NCBI GenBank assembly: GCA_016787375.1
Contig: JAEUUM010000176.1
Location: forward strand, 1-14,515
Direction: 5' to 3'
Source of the DNA: Saprospiraceae bacterium
GTDB lineage: Bacteria; Bacteroidota; Bacteroidia; Chitinophagales; Saprospiraceae
DNA: 14,515 bases
Every line of letters starts with the position of its first letter. Positions within the stretch are counted from its first letter, which is position 1. The notes beneath the pieces were generated by a model. It was given only the letters and a program-made list of their open reading frames with translations, was not told where the DNA came from and did not search any database. The position numbers were made by a program, and so were the translations under genes. Positions 1-7,244 of this stretch are shown piece after piece.

Positions 1-698
1 CTCAACTGGGAATCTATGGCGCAAATTATAAACTTGCAATGTTGATATCTTTGTTCACACAGGCATTTAGATATGCAGCAGAACCTTTCTTTTTTGCAAA
101 TGCCCGCGACAAAAATGCACCAAAATTATATGCATTGATAGCAAAGTATTTCACGATAGCCAATCTTATCGGTTTCCTAGTTATTGTTTTATTTTTGCAT
201 TACTTCAAATACTATGTAGGCAAAGACGGAAGCAGATTTTGGGAAGGGCTAAAAGTAGTGCCTATATTACTCATGGCAAATATTTTCTTAGGCTTGTACT
301 ACAATATATCAACATGGTTTAAAGTGACAGATAAAACCATCTATGGTATGCTGATAGCCATAGTTGGTGCGTGCATTACCATTGTTCTTAATATCTGGTG
401 GATCCCAATATTTGGTTATATCGGAAGTGCGTGGGCGACTCTAATTTGCTATGTCTCTATGACTGTTATGAGTTATTTCGCCGGCAAACGATATTATCCA
501 ATGCAATACGACTGGCTCGGGATAATCGCTTACATGTGTTTTGCAGTGGCTGTTTACTTTATACATAGATTCCTTGTCCAACAATTTGATCTTGGGCATA
601 TTATGAGCAGCGTAACGGGTTTGACATTGCTCATAAGCTATATTGTTGTGGTTGCTAAACTTGAATACAAAGGGTACAAAGAATCAGGAGTCTTTTAG
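1..698 (+). CDS. Polysaccharide (Wzx/MATE-like) flippase, C-terminal part; 5' truncated by window edge
   Basis: The reading frame is open from base 3 with no start in the window; about 231 C-terminal residues are present. The ATG at 39 is an internal Met, because the residues before it (GIYGANYKLA) already belong to the family. The segment GIYGANYKLA followed by TQAFRYAAEPFFFA is a hallmark of Bacteroidota oligosaccharide flippases of the MATE-like superfamily, which move lipid-linked sugar units across the inner membrane for surface polysaccharide export. Several hydrophobic helices follow: IANLIGFLVIVLFLHYF, VVPILLMANIFLGLYY, MLIAIVGACITIVLNI, a segment around SAWATLICYVSM, WLGIIAYMCFAVAVYF and TGLTLLISYIVVVA. 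The tail is short and charged. The gene ends 275 bp before mnmG, so it probably belongs to a transcription unit that starts outside the window. The family assignment is firm; the exact substrate cannot be read from the sequence. Confidence 0.88.
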   Translation, partial: QLGIYGANYKLAMLISLFTQAFRYAAEPFFFANARDKNAPKLYALIAKYFTIANLIGFLVIVLFLHYFKYYVGKDGSRFWEGLKVVPILLMANIFLGLYYNISTWFKVTDKTIYGMLIAIVGACITIVLNIWWIPIFGYIGSAWATLICYVSMTVMSYFAGKRYYPMQYDWLGIIAYMCFAVAVYFIHRFLVQQFDLGHIMSSVTGLTLLISYIVVVAKLEYKGYKESGVF

Positions 699-806
699 TG
701 GATATGTTTGGGTGTTGTGCCGGACTTATTTTTTTGGGGTCTTTTTTCAATTCATCTTGGGTGATTCATAATTTTAGGCTCTTTTATATAATATCCTCTA
801 TTTGAA

Positions 807-822
807 TCGCGATATATTGCGA
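807..822. promoter_or_regulatory. Imperfect 16-bp palindrome upstream of mnmG, possible operator
   Basis: TCGCGATATATTGCGA reads as its own reverse complement except for one symmetric pair (G811 against T818, a wobble if transcribed). It stands out because its CG-containing ends sit in otherwise very AT-rich sequence. It is about 150 bp upstream of the mnmG start. A regulator-binding site or a weak RNA hairpin are both possible; no regulator can be named. Confidence 0.25.
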
Positions 823-849
823 ATCAGCACTCAACAATTCAGGCAGTAT

Positions 850-865
850 TCGGTTTGATAACCGA
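850..865 (+). other. Small hairpin (6-bp stem, 4-nt loop) before mnmG
   Basis: TCGGTT, loop TGAT, AACCGA form a perfect short stem. T-rich sequence with interruptions follows (ACTTTTGATTTT), so it may be a weak terminator for the flippase transcript, but there is no uninterrupted T-run and the stem is short. It could be chance. Confidence 0.25.
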
Positions 866-949
866 TAAAGACTTTTGATTTTATCCAATAGAAATGATTT
901 CAATCCATTTCACCAAAATAAAAAATTTACAATCCAACATGAATACCCT

Positions 950-957
950 TAAATTTG
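950..957 (+). promoter_or_regulatory. Bacteroidota-type -7 element for mnmG (TAAATTTG)
   Basis: TAAATTTG matches the TAnnTTTG -7 consensus used by the Bacteroidota primary sigma factor. It ends 16 nt before the mnmG ATG, so transcription would start only about 10 nt upstream of the gene. A TTTAC at 926-930, 19 nt upstream, is a weak candidate for the -33 element. The same octamer occurs upstream of pdxH. Confidence 0.55.
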
Positions 958-973
958 CAAAAATTTTGATTTA

Positions 974-2839
974 ATGTTTCAAAAATACGATGTCATTGTA
1001 GTTGGTGCCGGGCATGCCGGGTGCGAAGCAGCAGTAGCCGCAGCTAACATGGGCTCCAAAGTTTTGCTCGTAACCATGAACATGCAAACCATTGCTCAAA
1101 TGTCTTGCAACCCTGCAATGGGTGGTGTTGCCAAAGGGCAAATTGTTCGTGAAGTTGATGCTATGGGTGGTTATAGTGGAATTGTCACTGATCATACCAT
1201 GATACAGTTCAGGATGCTAAATCTTTCAAAAGGCCCGGCGATGTGGAGTCCTCGTGCTCAAAGTGATCGAATGCTTTTTGCCCACAAGTGGAGAATGATG
1301 CTTGAACAAAATCAGAATATTGATTTTTGGCAAGAAATGGTTGGTTCGTTAATTGTAAAAAATGGAGTGGTTAAGGGCATTCGTACTTCAATGGGTATTG
1401 AGATTGAGGGTCGTTCAGTTGTGCTTACAAATGGTACCTTTTTGAATGGCATAATACACATTGGGGAAAAACAATTTGGTGGAGGAAGAGCAGGCGAAAA
1501 AGCCGCAACCGGAATAACTGAACAACTCATAGAATTGGGATTTGAGGCAGGAAGAATGAAAACAGGCACACCACCACGAGTCGATGGTAGAAGCTTGGAT
1601 TACAATCTAATGGAAGTTCAAGATGGTGACGAAAACCCCTCCAGGTTTTCATATACAGAAACACCAAAGCTTCAAAACCAGATTCCTTGCCACATAACTT
1701 ATACAAACGATAAAGTTCATGATATCCTCCGAACCGGTTTTGAGCAATCGCCAATGTTCACCGGTAGAATACAGGGCCGAGGTCCGAGATATTGTCCTTC
1801 CATTGAAGACAAAATCGATAGATTCGCTGACAAGGAAAGACATCAACTTTTTGTAGAACCTGAGGGTCGTGAAACATGCGAAATATATATAAATGGTTTT
1901 TCTTCATCTTTACCTGAAGACGTTCAATACAAGGCACTGGTACAAATACCGGGCTTCAAAAATGTTAAAATGTTTAGGCCAGGTTATGCAATTGAATATG
2001 ATTATTTCCCACCTACACAACTGCATGTCACACTTGAAACACGATTGGTAAAAAATTTATTTTTTGCAGGTCAAATCAACGGTACAACCGGATATGAAGA
2101 AGCAGCCTGCCAGGGCTTAATAGCTGGGGTCAACGCCCATTTGGCCATTTTTGAGAAAGATCCGCTTGTATTAAGCAGATCTGAAGGTTACATCGGAGTG
2201 CTGATCGATGATCTCGTCAATAAGGGGACTGATGAACCATACCGTATGTTTACTTCCAGAGCAGAGTATAGAATTCTGCTTAGACAAGATAATGCTGACC
2301 TGCGACTGACGCCATTGATGCATAAATTGGGCATGAAGAACCTTGATGATAGGCTATCAAGGGTACAAGAAAAAAAACAAAACATGTCTATCATCAGAAA
2401 GTATTTTAGTGAAACCGGAGTCAGTCCTGATTTGATGAATGCATACTTACTCAGCGTAGGTTCAGCTCCAATGAACCAACAAATCAAACTTGCATCAGTT
2501 CTTTCAAGACCGCAGGTTAGCATGAAAGGCATGCTTGAGGCACTTCCAGAGCTTGCAGCATATTTGAATCAATTTGATCAAGAAACAATTGAACTGGCTG
2601 AAATAGACATGAAATACGAAGGATACATAGTCAAAGAACAGGAATTGGCAGAAAAAATGATTCGATTGGAGGAGGTGAGGTTAATGGAAGATTTTAACTA
2701 TCATGGAATCAGCAGCCTCTCATTTGAAGCAAGAGAAAAACTTACAAAACTTCGCCCAAGAACAATTGGGCAAGCAAGCAGAATAAGCGGTGTTACACCC
2801 TCAGATATTTCGATTTTGTTGGTACATGCCGGCAGATAA
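974..2839 (+). CDS. mnmG: tRNA uridine-5-carboxymethylaminomethyl modification enzyme MnmG (GidA)
   Basis: This is the FAD-dependent subunit that, with the GTPase MnmE, installs the (carboxymethyl)aminomethyl group at C5 of wobble uridine (U34) in certain tRNAs, using methylene-tetrahydrofolate and NADH. At 621 residues it has normal family length. Visible features: the N-terminal dinucleotide fold GAGHAGCEAA (residues 11-20); MSCNPAMGG with Cys45 and PRYCPSIEDK with Cys274, corresponding to the two conserved cysteines of E. coli MnmG; the second signature AGQINGTTGYEEAACQG; and the C-terminal MnmE/tRNA-binding region ending in ISSLSFEAREKL and RPRTIGQASRISGV. The ATG at 974 puts the FAD motif at the usual distance from the N-terminus and lies just after a -7 element. 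No Shine-Dalgarno sequence precedes it, as is normal in this phylum. mnmE is not in the window. The gene looks intact. Confidence 0.98.
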   Translation: MFQKYDVIVVGAGHAGCEAAVAAANMGSKVLLVTMNMQTIAQMSCNPAMGGVAKGQIVREVDAMGGYSGIVTDHTMIQFRMLNLSKGPAMWSPRAQSDRMLFAHKWRMMLEQNQNIDFWQEMVGSLIVKNGVVKGIRTSMGIEIEGRSVVLTNGTFLNGIIHIGEKQFGGGRAGEKAATGITEQLIELGFEAGRMKTGTPPRVDGRSLDYNLMEVQDGDENPSRFSYTETPKLQNQIPCHITYTNDKVHDILRTGFEQSPMFTGRIQGRGPRYCPSIEDKIDRFADKERHQLFVEPEGRETCEIYINGFSSSLPEDVQYKALVQIPGFKNVKMFRPGYAIEYDYFPPTQLHVTLETRLVKNLFFAGQINGTTGYEEAACQGLIAGVNAHLAIFEKDPLVLSRSEGYIGVLIDDLVNKGTDEPYRMFTSRAEYRILLRQDNADLRLTPLMHKLGMKNLDDRLSRVQEKKQNMSIIRKYFSETGVSPDLMNAYLLSVGSAPMNQQIKLASVLSRPQVSMKGMLEALPELAAYLNQFDQETIELAEIDMKYEGYIVKEQELAEKMIRLEEVRLMEDFNYHGISSLSFEAREKLTKLRPRTIGQASRISGVTPSDISILLVHAGR

Positions 2840-2920
2840 AAGATTCTGAAAACTTATTTGAATAAAAAATCAATTTTATGTTTCATGACTTTCATCAGCA
2901 TTATTAAAAAGCTAGATTCG

Positions 2921-2928
2921 TAAATTTG
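2921..2928 (+). promoter_or_regulatory. Bacteroidota-type -7 element for pdxH (TAAATTTG)
   Basis: This octamer is identical to the one before mnmG and ends 20 nt before the pdxH ATG. No clear TTG-type -33 element lies at the expected distance upstream, so the call rests on the -7 match and its placement in the short mnmG-pdxH gap. Confidence 0.5.
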
Positions 2929-2948
2929 TAGTTTATTAAAAGGAATCA

Positions 2949-3596
2949 ATGACAAAACATTCAATATCCAATATGCGAGTCCACTATTCTTCGGAATTGT
3001 TCGACATGGAACACTGCACAGAAAATCCGTTTGACCAATTTCAAATCTGGTTCGACCAGGCCTTAAAAGCAGAACTCCCTGAGCCAAATGCCATGACATT
3101 GGCCACAGCTACTAAAGATGGTTATCCTAAAGCAAGAATAGTTTTATTAAAAGAATGTAATGTTGAAGGGTTCATCTTTTTTACGAATTACGAGAGCCAT
3201 AAAGGTCTCGAATTGGAAGAAAACCCAAAAGCTGCTTTGGTTTTTAATTGGCTTGAGTTATTCAGACAAGTAAGGATTGAAGGTATGGTTGAGAAAATTG
3301 ACCAAAAACAATCTGAGTTATATTTTCAATCAAGACCCCGAGGAAGCCAAATCGGAGCTTGGGCTTCACCCCAGAGTTCCATCATAGCATCAAGATATCA
3401 AATTGAAGAACGCGAAAAGGCAATGGAAGATAAGTTTAAAGGACATGAAGTTTTACCACTACCACCATTTTGGGGAGGATATATAGTAAAACCGATAAAA
3501 GTTGAATTTTGGCAAGGGAGACCCAACCGATTACACGACAGAATCGTTTTCACTAAAGATCCTAACGGCTGGAGTAAAGTTAGGCTCGCTCCTTAG
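2949..3596 (+). CDS. pdxH: Pyridoxine/pyridoxamine 5'-phosphate oxidase
   Basis: This FMN enzyme oxidises pyridoxine 5'-phosphate or pyridoxamine 5'-phosphate to pyridoxal 5'-phosphate, the last step of vitamin B6 synthesis and salvage. Its 215 residues match the family. The order of motifs is canonical: MRVHYSSELF near the N-terminus, NPFDQFQIWFDQA, ARIVLLKE (62-69) and FFTNYESHKG (77-86) in the FMN/phosphate-binding half, RQVRIEG, SRPRGSQIGAWAS (128-140), then EFWQGRPNRLHDR (186-198) with Arg194 and His196 corresponding to the substrate-binding Arg197 and His199 of E. coli, and the terminal RLAP. The ATG at 2949 has an AGGA four bases upstream, one of the few Shine-Dalgarno-like sequences here; Met9 is an alternative start. 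The stop codon is 1 bp from the stop of the convergent bacilliredoxin gene. Confidence 0.97.
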   Translation: MTKHSISNMRVHYSSELFDMEHCTENPFDQFQIWFDQALKAELPEPNAMTLATATKDGYPKARIVLLKECNVEGFIFFTNYESHKGLELEENPKAALVFNWLELFRQVRIEGMVEKIDQKQSELYFQSRPRGSQIGAWASPQSSIIASRYQIEEREKAMEDKFKGHEVLPLPPFWGGYIVKPIKVEFWQGRPNRLHDRIVFTKDPNGWSKVRLAP

Positions 3597-3597
3597 G

Positions 3598-4014
3598 CTA
3601 ACAAAAATGATTAAATGCACCCATCAAATTTTCAGCAATAATTTGAGCTGACCTTCCTTCGATGTGGTGTCTTTCTAAAACATGAACCAACTTTCCATCC
3701 TTGAACAAGGCAATGCTTGGTGAAGATGGAGGAAAAGGCAACATGTATTCTCTCGCCTGAGCGGTTGCTTCTTTATCAACTCCGGCGAAAACTGTTATCA
3801 TGTTATCTGGTTTTTTGGTTCCTTGTAAAGCCATTCTTACGCCTGGTCTGGCATGTGCGGCTGCACAACCACAAACAGAATTTACGACTAATAGAGTTGT
3901 ACCTTGTTTTTTCGCCATAGCCTGATCAACTTCTTCTGGTGTTGATAATGAACTAAATCCTGCATTTACCAATTCTTCTGCCATTGGCCTAGTTAAATCT
4001 ACCGGATACATCAT
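3598..4014 (-). CDS. BrxA/BrxB (YphP/YqiW) family bacilliredoxin
   Basis: This small thioredoxin-fold protein (138 residues) belongs to the family of Bacillus subtilis YphP and YqiW, which remove bacillithiol from oxidised proteins. The active-site motif is CGC (Cys48-Gly-Cys50) within NSVCGCAAAHARPG. The downstream segments KKPDNMITVFAGVDKEATA and PPSSPSIALFKDGK also match the family, as does the C-terminal Cys138 (B. subtilis homologues end in a similar Cys). Met1 and Met2 are adjacent, so the start is uncertain by one codon. If the host makes bacillithiol, as some Bacteroidota do, the protein would act in cytosolic thiol redox repair; no bsh gene is present here to confirm that. It may share a transcript with the nucleotidyltransferase gene 94 bp upstream, although an AT-rich inverted repeat lies between them. 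Confidence 0.92.
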   Translation of the reverse strand: MMYPVDLTRPMAEELVNAGFSSLSTPEEVDQAMAKKQGTTLLVVNSVCGCAAAHARPGVRMALQGTKKPDNMITVFAGVDKEATAQAREYMLPFPPSSPSIALFKDGKLVHVLERHHIEGRSAQIIAENLMGAFNHFC

Positions 4015-4062
4015 AATTATTGACTTTAGAATATTGCTAATAGTTGTTAAACCAAAGAAACC

Positions 4063-4090
4063 TTTTATTTGCCATTTTGTTCAAATAAAA
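4063..4090 (-). other. AT-rich inverted repeat between nucleotidyltransferase and bacilliredoxin genes
   Basis: TTTTATTTG and CAAATAAAA form a perfect 9-bp inverted repeat around a 10-nt centre. It lies 18 bp past the stop of the nucleotidyltransferase gene and 48 bp before the bacilliredoxin start. It may be a weak terminator or attenuator, or a regulator site. The low GC of the stem makes a strong terminator unlikely, and chance occurrence in AT-rich DNA is possible. Confidence 0.3.
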
Positions 4091-4108
4091 TTCCGACACA
4101 AATTGGCA

Positions 4109-5110
4109 TTAGTGTGTACCAAAATCAATTTCGGTATTATCTCCGATATTGAGACTCTGACGTAAACCCCGCACCCCGGTATCATTCCCGATGATTGACC
4201 TAAAAAGAACCACCTCTTCCAATTTTGCGTCATTACCAATAATGGATTCTTTTATGATGGAAGTGTTTATTCTTGCATTATCACCAATGGTAACATGTGG
4301 ACCAATAATGGAATTTGAAATTTTGCAGTTTTCTCCGATACTCACCGGATGAAGAATAATAGAATCAATGGGATGACTGGCAATGTTTGGCGTGTAATCT
4401 TCCTTTTCAAGTAATATGGAGTTTGTGTCCAACAGTACCTCCTTTTTACCGCAATCAAACCAATTGTTCACATACATAGTGTTAAATTTGATACCGTTCT
4501 CAATCATCTGCTCCAAAGCATCGGTAAGCTGAAATTCATTGTATGTTTTTTGGTTGTTTTCTATCAATGCATTTAATGCAACGATAAAAGATTTTACCTC
4601 CTTTATTTTATATAACCCAACGATTGCTAAATTTGATCTGGGAATCATTGGTTTCTCGACTACTTTTGTTGCAAAACCATCATCGTCTACTTCGACTACT
4701 CCAAATTCTCTTGGATCCTGCACCTTTTTTACAATTAGTGTTGAATATGGAGACGAAAGCAATGTTTTCAAATCAACATCCAATATCGTATCTCCTAAAA
4801 AGATGATGATCTGCTCTTCCTCTTTAAAGAGATCCTGTGAAAGCCAAATTGCATGACCGAGACCTCTTCTTTCATTTTGAACAATAAAAGACATCTTCAT
4901 GTCCGGATAGTGTTTTTCGAGGTAGGTCTTTACTTTTTCACCCAAGTGACCAATAACAAAAATGAATTCATCTACGCCTTCTTTTCGCAAGTCGTCAATT
5001 ATGAAACTAATAATGGCTTTACCAGCAACCGGAATCAAAGGTTTAGGTTGTGTATAGGTAAGAGGTCTGAGTCTAGTTCCTGCTCCTGCTACTGGGATAA
5101 TGGCTTTCAT
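4109..5110 (-). CDS. Sugar-1-phosphate nucleotidyltransferase with left-handed beta-helix tail
   Basis: This enzyme transfers a nucleotidyl group from an NTP to a sugar 1-phosphate, giving an NDP-sugar for surface glycan synthesis. Residues 1-235 form the nucleotidyltransferase fold: GAGTRLRPLT (9-18) binds the nucleotide, PKPLIPVAGK (22-31) is the second signature, and GDT (106-108), EKP (152-154) and WFDCG (217-221) line the active site. Residues about 242-330 are hexapeptide-type repeats with recurring I-G-D/E-N turns (SIGENCKI, TIGDNARI, IIGNDAKL, IIGNDTGV, NIGDNTEI), which predict a left-handed beta-helix. No acyltransferase or acetyltransferase catalytic His is obvious, so the tail is probably for oligomerisation or regulation. 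The best guess among subfamilies is glucose-1-phosphate thymidylyltransferase-like; nucleotide and sugar specificity cannot be settled from sequence alone. The flippase at the left edge makes a link to polysaccharide synthesis plausible. Confidence 0.9.
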   Translation of the reverse strand: MKAIIPVAGAGTRLRPLTYTQPKPLIPVAGKAIISFIIDDLRKEGVDEFIFVIGHLGEKVKTYLEKHYPDMKMSFIVQNERRGLGHAIWLSQDLFKEEEQIIIFLGDTILDVDLKTLLSSPYSTLIVKKVQDPREFGVVEVDDDGFATKVVEKPMIPRSNLAIVGLYKIKEVKSFIVALNALIENNQKTYNEFQLTDALEQMIENGIKFNTMYVNNWFDCGKKEVLLDTNSILLEKEDYTPNIASHPIDSIILHPVSIGENCKISNSIIGPHVTIGDNARINTSIIKESIIGNDAKLEEVVLFRSIIGNDTGVRGLRQSLNIGDNTEIDFGTH

Positions 5111-5131
5111 ATTGAATTGGTAAATTCAGTG

Positions 5132-5139
5132 CAAATGTA
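5132..5139 (-). promoter_or_regulatory. Bacteroidota-type -7 element for the nucleotidyltransferase gene (TACATTTG)
   Basis: Read on the minus strand, TACATTTG fits TAnnTTTG and ends 21 nt before the gene's ATG. It lies in the 74-bp gap after the cinA stop, so the nucleotidyltransferase gene probably has its own promoter rather than depending on cinA-birA. No good -33 element is visible. Confidence 0.45.
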
Positions 5140-5184
5140 AAACAATTTGGATACAGCTTGCATGTACTGATGATTTTTGCAGTT

Positions 5185-6426
5185 TCAATTCTCCAATAAA
5201 AATTTTCTGAGCATTACAAGACCATTTGCTGCGCTATATTGGATGTTTCTGATTCTGTCTTTAGTAAAATAGAATTTTTTAGCATGAATTTTTTCAGCAT
5301 TGCCTACAGCAATCCAAACCGTTCCAACCGGTTTTTCATCTGTGCCTCCTCCCGGTCCGGCAACACCGGTGATGCTTATTGCAATATCCGCACCTGTGAG
5401 TTCCAGCCCGCCTTTGATCATCGCTTCAGCAGTTTCTTGACTTACTGCACCGAATTGACGTAGAATTTCTTCCGGTACTTTTAGCACATCGTGTTTGATT
5501 TCATTTGCATAGCTTACAATACTACCCAAGAAATATTCAGAACTCCCGGCAATGGAAGTTATTTTGTGAGCCAAAAAACCACCTGAGCAGCTTTCACAAG
5601 TAACCAATTTGAGTCCTTTTTTTATTAGCTCTTTGCCAATAAATTCCTCCAAAGCCATATCTTCCGTTGCGTAAACAAGGTTTCCAAGTTTTTGCAACGT
5701 GCTTAATTTAAGTGTATTCAGTATATCATCCATTTCGTTTTCAGGAAGCCCTTTAATGGTAAATCGGAGTCTCACTTGACCTACATCGGGCAAGTACGCA
5801 AGTTTTACGCAGTCGGGCAAATTTGACTCAATCTCCGAAAGCATATCTGACAAAACTGATTCACCAACACCAGCTGTACGAATGGTTAAGTGCTTAACCG
5901 GGGGACCATCATAAAATGCTTTTAATTTTGGCAAAACCCTTTCTTCCATTAAGTGATACATTTCATGGGGCACTCCAGGCATCGAAACAAGTACTTTACC
6001 GTGGTGGTCAATCCACATACCCGGCGCAGTACCGAGATCATTTTTCAACACAATTGCATTGGCCGGCAAATAGCATTGATCACGGTGCGAAGAAGAAATT
6101 GGGAAATTGCGCTTCTCAAACATCTTGGTAATTCTGCTGAAAGTTTCTTCATGAAATACCGATTCAACATTAAAATATTCGCACAAGGCCTTTTTTGTGA
6201 TGTCATCTTTGGTTGGCCCTAACCCACCAGTAACCAAAACAACCGAACTTTTATTAAAGCTTCTACTTATGGCATCTTTGATTTCTTCAAGATTATCACT
6301 GACAGACAATATTTCGCGAAGTGTGAATCCGCTTTCATTCAACTTTTTACCAATCCAGGCACTGTTTGTATCTACTACCTGCCCTATCAAAATTTCATCA
6401 CCAATAGTTATGATGCTTACATTCAT
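5185..6426 (-). CDS. cinA: CinA family protein (nicotinamide-nucleotide amidohydrolase, two-domain)
   Basis: This is a two-domain CinA of normal length (413 residues). Residues 1-170 are the molybdopterin-binding-like (COG1058) domain: IITIGDEILIGQVVDTNS, TGGLGPTKDD (66-75), GTAPGMW (132-138) and MPGVPHEM (149-156). Residues about 255-413 are the PncC-type amidohydrolase, which converts NMN to nicotinic acid mononucleotide. Here CESCSGG (277-283) carries the predicted nucleophile Ser279, and Tyr306 and Lys311 keep the same spacing as Ser31/Tyr58/Lys63 of E. coli PncC; TGVAGPGGG (353-361) follows. All expected amidase residues are present, so the C-terminal domain should be active. The Cys before Glu278, where Ala is common, is a small variation. 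The start codon lies inside the end of birA (ATGA overlap of 4 bp), indicating translational coupling and a shared transcript. Family names link it to competence, but the pyridine-nucleotide role is better supported. Confidence 0.96.
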   Translation of the reverse strand: MNVSIITIGDEILIGQVVDTNSAWIGKKLNESGFTLREILSVSDNLEEIKDAISRSFNKSSVVLVTGGLGPTKDDITKKALCEYFNVESVFHEETFSRITKMFEKRNFPISSSHRDQCYLPANAIVLKNDLGTAPGMWIDHHGKVLVSMPGVPHEMYHLMEERVLPKLKAFYDGPPVKHLTIRTAGVGESVLSDMLSEIESNLPDCVKLAYLPDVGQVRLRFTIKGLPENEMDDILNTLKLSTLQKLGNLVYATEDMALEEFIGKELIKKGLKLVTCESCSGGFLAHKITSIAGSSEYFLGSIVSYANEIKHDVLKVPEEILRQFGAVSQETAEAMIKGGLELTGADIAISITGVAGPGGGTDEKPVGTVWIAVGNAEKIHAKKFYFTKDRIRNIQYSAANGLVMLRKFLLEN

Positions 6427-7190
6427 AGATTTGTTTTTAATTCTCTAATATCAAAAGTTTTAAAAGCTCCACTCATTTCAACAATCAATCTTCCATCCTG
6501 TTGAACTCCTCTTATTACTCCCTCAATGACAGTGGAATTTGCCAGGGTGAAGCTTCGTCTTTGGTTTAGACCAAACAAATGATTGAGGTACATTGATTGA
6601 ATTTGTTGGTGATTGCCGGAAGTTAGCATTTCATAAAACAACTCAAAGGATTCATATAATGAGATTACCATTTCTTTGAGGTCAAACTTTCTCCCCTCCA
6701 AGGCTGACAAAGATATGGCGTTCGGTAATTCATCAGCAAAAACGGATTGGTTAATATTGACACCAATTCCTACCACTGTGGAAGTGATTTTAGCCCCCTG
6801 CAAAGTGTTGTTTATCAAAATGCCAGCGATTTTTTGTTCGTTTACAAGTATGTCATTCGGCCATTTTATTTTGACATCTGCTTGTGTAAATTCTTTTATA
6901 AATTTAAATACTGCCAGAGCAGACATTTGACTTAACAAAAATTGCTGATCAGAATTTAAATATTTCGGATAAACAACAACACTCAAACAAATATTTTCTC
7001 CAGGCTCTGAAAGCCATTTTGCGCCAAGTTGTCCTCTGCCTTTACTCTGATTGTACGTCAAAATGGCAGTTTTGTCATTTGGTTTGTTTTTTGATATTAA
7101 TTCCAGAGCATACGATTGTGTGGAATCCAGCGTTTTGAAATAAATGATATTTTTTCCTTTGAAAAACTCTGAAAAATTAACTTCAAGCAT
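6423..7190 (-). CDS. birA: Biotin--[acetyl-CoA-carboxylase] ligase, group I (no DNA-binding domain)
   Basis: This enzyme activates biotin with ATP to biotinyl-5'-AMP and attaches it to the lysine of biotin-dependent carboxylases. The 255-residue protein starts directly in the catalytic domain: DSTQSYA (22-28), GRGQLGAKW (51-59) as the biotinyl-AMP binding loop, KWPND (109-113), and KIAGIL (120-125) with Lys120 matching catalytic Lys183 of E. coli BirA. GIGVNIN (141-147) follows, and a small C-terminal SH3-like domain covers about the last 45 residues (VIEGVIRGVQQDGRLIVEM). There is no N-terminal winged-helix, so it cannot be a biotin-operon repressor of the E. coli type. It is the first gene of a two-gene unit with cinA and is divergent from rsfS, with a 54-bp gap between the start codons. 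Confidence 0.95.
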   Translation of the reverse strand: MLEVNFSEFFKGKNIIYFKTLDSTQSYALELISKNKPNDKTAILTYNQSKGRGQLGAKWLSEPGENICLSVVVYPKYLNSDQQFLLSQMSALAVFKFIKEFTQADVKIKWPNDILVNEQKIAGILINNTLQGAKITSTVVGIGVNINQSVFADELPNAISLSALEGRKFDLKEMVISLYESFELFYEMLTSGNHQQIQSMYLNHLFGLNQRRSFTLANSTVIEGVIRGVQQDGRLIVEMSGAFKTFDIRELKTNL

Positions 7191-7199
7191 TGGTATGAC

Positions 7200-7207
7200 T
7201 ATATTTG
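7200..7207 (+). promoter_or_regulatory. Bacteroidota-type -7 element for rsfS-ftsH (TATATTTG)
   Basis: TATATTTG fits TAnnTTTG on the plus strand and ends 37 nt before the rsfS TTG codon. It lies in the birA-rsfS divergent gap, only 12 nt from the opposing -7 element of birA. A TTAAC at 7177-7181 is a weak -33 candidate and would lie inside the start of birA. Confidence 0.5.
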
Positions 7208-7219
7208 TAGGACGAATTG

Positions 7220-7227
7220 CAAAAGTA
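7220..7227 (-). promoter_or_regulatory. Bacteroidota-type -7 element for birA-cinA (TACTTTTG)
   Basis: On the minus strand TACTTTTG fits TAnnTTTG and ends 29 nt before the birA ATG. The predicted start sites of this promoter and the rsfS promoter would lie within a few bases of each other, making the two promoters overlap face to face. Confidence 0.45.
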
Positions 7228-7244
7228 CTTAAAAAACGATTAAT

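Larger units (their letters stand above)
699..973. other. Intergenic region between flippase gene and mnmG
   Basis: No credible reading frame is present in these 275 bases. The first third is T-rich (runs near 730 and 743) and could hold the end of the flippase transcript, but I see no strong GC hairpin directly before a T-run. The middle holds an imperfect 16-bp palindrome (807-822) and a 6-bp hairpin (850-865). The last part is AT-rich and carries the probable mnmG promoter. Confidence 0.6.

Noticed and set aside
2188..2532. 114-codon minus-strand open frame inside mnmG
   Set aside because: It lies wholly within conserved mnmG coding sequence; no promoter and no recognisable domain.
3580..3599. 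Direct repeat TTAGGCT (3580-3586 and 3593-3599) as an attachment-site-like duplication
   Set aside because: Only 7 bp long, 13 bp apart, and one copy codes for conserved C-terminal residues of PdxH; there is no mobile gene nearby.
4539..5140. Plus-strand open frames of 60-105 codons opposite the nucleotidyltransferase gene
   Set aside because: They are shadows of a clearly conserved minus-strand gene, with low-complexity or phenylalanine/serine-rich translations.
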